DNA of 64,000 bases from an uncultured Schlesneria sp. (GTDB lineage Bacteria; Planctomycetota; Planctomycetia; Planctomycetales; Planctomycetaceae): assembly GCA_903904835.1 (NCBI GenBank), contig CAIVEI010000068.1, positions 1 through 64,000 of the forward strand, written 5' to 3'. The first letter of the stretch is position 1. Every line of letters begins with the position of its first letter. Position numbers and translations under genes: made by a program. Below are positions 61,387 through 64,000 of this stretch, in pieces. Under the pieces are notes generated by a model. That model searched no databases. It was given only the letters and a program-made list of their open reading frames with translations, and had not been told where the DNA came from.

Positions 61387-62607
61387 TTATCGATCCAATT
61401 CCGCGGCGATAATATTCAAGCTGCCAAGCACCGCGACAACATCACTGAGCTGATGATTCCTGATAATTTGAGGGAACACCGCGAAGTGAATATAGCTTGG
61501 CGGACGGGTTCTTGCCCGATACGCCCGAGGAGTCCCATCGCTGACAATGTAATATCCAAGTTCACCATTGGGCGATTCCGTCGCCGCATAGATTTCTTCG
61601 TGTGGCGTGGGAAAGCCCCGATTAGGCATCATCACTTCAAAGTGCTGAATCAATCCTTCAATACTGCGATAAACTGAAGGCTTGGCCGGGATGACCGCTT
61701 TGCCGCCAGCGTCAACATTCACAGGACCTTCTGGAATGTTTTCAATGCACTGCTCGATGATCTTGATGCTTTCAAGCATCTCTTGCATACGAACGAGATA
61801 CCGTGCGTAGCAGTCACCGTCCTTTGACGCGACAATTTTGAAGTCGAGATCAGGATAAGCGAGATAAGGTTCGTCTTTTCTCAGATCTCGCAAGACACCG
61901 CTGGCCCGCGCCAAAGGCCCCGTCACACCCATGTTGATACAATCTTCGGCACTCAGGTATCCAATCCCTTTGACCCGCTCGATGAAAATTCGATTGCGTG
62001 TCAGCAGGCGATGGACTTCGGCGTGTACTGCGGCAAAGCCCTTCACAAAGCTGCGAACTTTATCGACCCAGGCGTTGTTGACATCAAATGCGACGCCGCC
62101 AACGCGCGTATAACTGGTGTGAAAACGTTGCCCGGAAGCCGTTTCGACAATGTCGTAAATCAGTTCACGCTGCTGGAAGAAGTAAAGAAACGCCGTGAAC
62201 CCACCGAGGTCCAGTGCACACGTCCCAGTATTCAGCAGATGGTCCTGAATCCGCATCAATTCAGCCAGGATCGTCCGCAGATACTTGCAGCGTGGCGTCA
62301 ACTCGATCCCAAGCAGCTTTTCCACCGCGTGATGCCACGAGATTTCGTTGTGCAGCGGCGAGATATAGTTCATCCGGTCAACAATTGTCACATACTGGTT
62401 GAAATCGAGATGTTCACCCAGTTTTTCGAATCCCGAGTGCAGGTATCCGATGTGCGGAACCGCGTTGACAACGGTCTCGCCGTCCAGTGTCAGTATCAAT
62501 CGCAATGTTGTATGCGTAGCCGGATGCTGTGGCCCAAAGTTGAGCGTCCAGAGATATTCCTTGTCAGGAGCATCCAGTTCGGCGAGATCGGAAACTTCAA
62601 AAGGCAT
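61387..62607 (-). CDS. nuoD: NADH-quinone oxidoreductase subunit D
   Basis: The 406-residue product matches the quinone-site subunit descended from NiFe hydrogenase large subunits: NFGPQHPATHTTLRLILTL, GYLHSGFEKLGEH, YVTIVDRMNYISPLHNE, ERVKGIGYLSAEDCINMGVT and the C-terminal DVVAVLGSLNIIAAELDR. It lies as a separate gene from nuoC (not fused as in E. coli). The Tyr and His near the quinone head group in SPLHNE are in place. Confidence 0.95.
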   Translation of the reverse strand: MPFEVSDLAELDAPDKEYLWTLNFGPQHPATHTTLRLILTLDGETVVNAVPHIGYLHSGFEKLGEHLDFNQYVTIVDRMNYISPLHNEISWHHAVEKLLGIELTPRCKYLRTILAELMRIQDHLLNTGTCALDLGGFTAFLYFFQQRELIYDIVETASGQRFHTSYTRVGGVAFDVNNAWVDKVRSFVKGFAAVHAEVHRLLTRNRIFIERVKGIGYLSAEDCINMGVTGPLARASGVLRDLRKDEPYLAYPDLDFKIVASKDGDCYARYLVRMQEMLESIKIIEQCIENIPEGPVNVDAGGKAVIPAKPSVYRSIEGLIQHFEVMMPNRGFPTPHEEIYAATESPNGELGYYIVSDGTPRAYRARTRPPSYIHFAVFPQIIRNHQLSDVVAVLGSLNIIAAELDR

Positions 62608-62707
62608 GATCGTCTCTTGGACGGTGATTAATTATGGAAACCAACAACAAAACCGGCAGGCAGACCAGATGACGTCTTTCACCCGGCTGCCCGATTAACA
62701 CAAACTG

Positions 62708-63202
62708 TCAACTTTCGGCGCGGGTCAGCACGGGGAAGTTATGTCGTTCACCCCGCCCCTTCAATGGGTAGTCTTTACGTAACGGGTACGCCGTAAATTC
62801 ATCGGGAGTCAGAATCCGTCGCAGGTCAGGATGGCCTGAAAAACGAATTCCGAACATGTCGTAAACTTCACGTTCGAGCCAATCCGCCGATTTCCACAAC
62901 GAATAAACAGACGGCAGCAGTGGTTCGGGATCGTTCACGAAAGTCTTAATAATAAGACGTTCGCCAGATGTTGTGCTGACAAGTACATAGACGACCCCAA
63001 ACCGGTCTTTGGCACCTTCATATTCGAGGTAATCAACAGCAGTGACCTCGGCAAGCATGTCAAAATGCTGTTCGTTCTTGAGAAACGCAAGTATCTCGAA
63101 CAGCCTGGCGGCGGGCACCACAATGCGATGATTGTCCCGGAACTGACTGAAAGTCAATTCAGCCCCGGCAAACTTCAACTTCAATGCATCTTCAGCAGAC
63201 AT
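62708..63202 (-). CDS. nuoC: NADH-quinone oxidoreductase subunit C
   Basis: The 164-residue product matches the 30-kDa subunit. Diagnostic parts are [60 protein letters not shown] and [15 protein letters not shown]. It binds NuoD and NuoI at the base of the hydrophilic arm. It is a normal-length, separate gene. The gap to nuoD is 100 bp. Confidence 0.95.
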   Translation of the reverse strand: MSAEDALKLKFAGAELTFSQFRDNHRIVVPAARLFEILAFLKNEQHFDMLAEVTAVDYLEYEGAKDRFGVVYVLVSTTSGERLIIKTFVNDPEPLLPSVYSLWKSADWLEREVYDMFGIRFSGHPDLRRILTPDEFTAYPLRKDYPLKGRGERHNFPVLTRAES

Positions 63203-63296
63203 GGTGTTTAATCAACTTTAGCTGCGTGGATTACTGTGAACACCGGGAACTCGGTCTCCCTGTGCAATTCATGGCTTATGGCCTTGTCATTCTCGC

Positions 63297-63872
63297 TCAA
63301 TTGATGGAAATCAATTTTTCGTTCGCTTCTCGAATTCGAATCAATTCGTCGAGATCATACGGAGTTGGACCGGTTGGCTGAGTTCGCTTTCCGAATTCTG
63401 TTCCATTCAGTGTCCCCCCATGCTTAATCTTGTCCTGCAAAGCGATGATCCCGGCCATTAATTGTTCTGGTCGAGGCGGGCAACCGGGAACGTACAAATC
63501 AACTGGAATAAATCGATCAACACCCTGCACAACAGCGTAAGTATCAAAGACCCCACCGGTACAGGCACAAGCACCCATACTGATGCACCATTTCGGTTCG
63601 GGCATTTGCAGCCAGATTCGCTGTAGAACTGGCAACATTTTCATCACAACGCGACCAGCGACAATCATCAGATCGCACTGTCGAGGGCTGAATCGCATGA
63701 CTTCCGCCCCGAATCGAGCGAGGTCAAAACGTGAAGAAGCGGTGGCCATCAATTCAATGCCGCAGCAAGCCGTAGCAAACGGCATCGGCCAGAGGCTGTT
63801 GGAGCGAGCCCAACTGGCCGCCGCATCAAGGCTGGTCATAAAAATATTGTCTGGAACATCTTTCATCGCCAT
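63297..63872 (-). CDS. nuoB: NADH-quinone oxidoreductase subunit B
   Basis: The 191-residue product carries the N2 [4Fe-4S] site: the tandem Cys in [20 protein letters not shown], one Cys in [15 protein letters not shown] and one in [12 protein letters not shown]2 passes electrons to quinone. A C-terminal tail past the last Cys ([20 protein letters not shown]) is common. AAAGGGG lies 7 bp before ATG 63872, which supports it over the internal ATG two codons on. It overlaps nuoA by 10 bp. Confidence 0.95.
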   Translation of the reverse strand: MAMKDVPDNIFMTSLDAAASWARSNSLWPMPFATACCGIELMATASSRFDLARFGAEVMRFSPRQCDLMIVAGRVVMKMLPVLQRIWLQMPEPKWCISMGACACTGGVFDTYAVVQGVDRFIPVDLYVPGCPPRPEQLMAGIIALQDKIKHGGTLNGTEFGKRTQPTGPTPYDLDELIRIREANEKLISIN

Positions 63873-64000
63873 CGGAAGACCCCTTTACGCCACGCATAGA
63901 TGTAAGCAATGGCAAGTGTGGCCATAAACACCAGCATCACTGCGAAGACGGTGCCTCGTAATTCGACTGGAACGCCTGTTTGATTAGCTCTTAATGGATC
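63863..64000 (-). CDS. nuoA: NADH-quinone oxidoreductase subunit A, C-terminal part (cut by window edge)
   Basis: The 45 visible residues ([16 protein letters not shown], then [20 protein letters not shown] and WRKGVFRWR before the stop) match the last helix and tail of NuoA, whose family ends with a membrane segment and a short basic tail. The reading frame runs open to the window end. The gene heads the nuo operon, so the operon promoter lies beyond 64000. Confidence 0.85.
   Translation of the reverse strand, partial: DPLRANQTGVPVELRGTVFAVMLVFMATLAIAYIYAWRKGVFRWR

Overview
The window looks like a chromosomal segment of a planctomycete. The evidence is a DUF1559 protein with the H-X9-DG tail, a DUF1501 protein, TDxGL-type leucine-rich repeats, two Hanks-type Ser/Thr kinases (one next to an ECF sigma factor), NHL/YCF48-like propeller proteins, several large exported proteins of unknown function, and moderate GC. 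I cannot name the genus; the Schlesneria/Planctopirus side of the Planctomycetia is only a guess.

Region 1 (1-1.9 kb) is accessory DNA: a VapBC-like toxin-antitoxin pair bracketed by a 46-bp direct repeat, a stand-alone PD-(D/E)XK-like nuclease fold, and what looks like an in-frame fusion relic of a second toxin-antitoxin pair. Region 2 (1.9-15.1 kb) holds an LRR protein, a DUF1559 protein, a Tat-exported phosphodiesterase, a TrmB-like methyltransferase followed by a thioesterase-crotonase fusion, a lipoprotein, a sigma-54 activator and a YHS-domain exported protein. Region 3 (15.1-32.1 kb) holds a kinase with an extracellular beta-helix, tRNA-His, a metallopeptidase-like protein, a VWA protein, a membrane-anchored peroxiredoxin-like fusion, PolX, a giant YCF48-type protein, a methyltransferase, a PfkB kinase, two exported proteins and tRNA-Leu. 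Region 4 (32.1-45.3 kb) holds an atypical APS reductase, a sigma/kinase/membrane-fusion operon, DUF1501, hpt, an esterase-like protein with a Glu in place of its nucleophile, Nudix, a YfcE-like phosphoesterase, a ClpP-like protein and a medium-chain dehydrogenase.

Region 5 (45.3-48.7 kb) is the most unusual part. It has two small cysteine-rich exported proteins, one carrying a duplicated CC-x-TGNCCCPGQGSCC motif, then YnfA flanked by two copies of a hairpin element, an ArsR regulator with a C-terminal Cys triad and a perfect 10-bp-arm palindrome upstream, and a small multidrug-export-family membrane protein. I read it as a candidate metal or metalloid handling island; the function is inferred.

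Region 6 (48.8-64.0 kb) is a complete nuoA-N operon on the minus strand (nuoA cut by the window edge), encoding the proton-pumping 14-subunit NADH:quinone oxidoreductase, with hairpins in some intercistronic gaps.

A dispersed family of imperfect palindromes of about 95 bp (TGCCACTGCTT / GTCTTCGG / AAGCAGTG core) occupies intergenic sites near 12.6, 20.3, 36.6 and 37.2 kb; the last two bracket a single small gene. No CRISPR array, rRNA, complete insertion sequence or prophage was seen.
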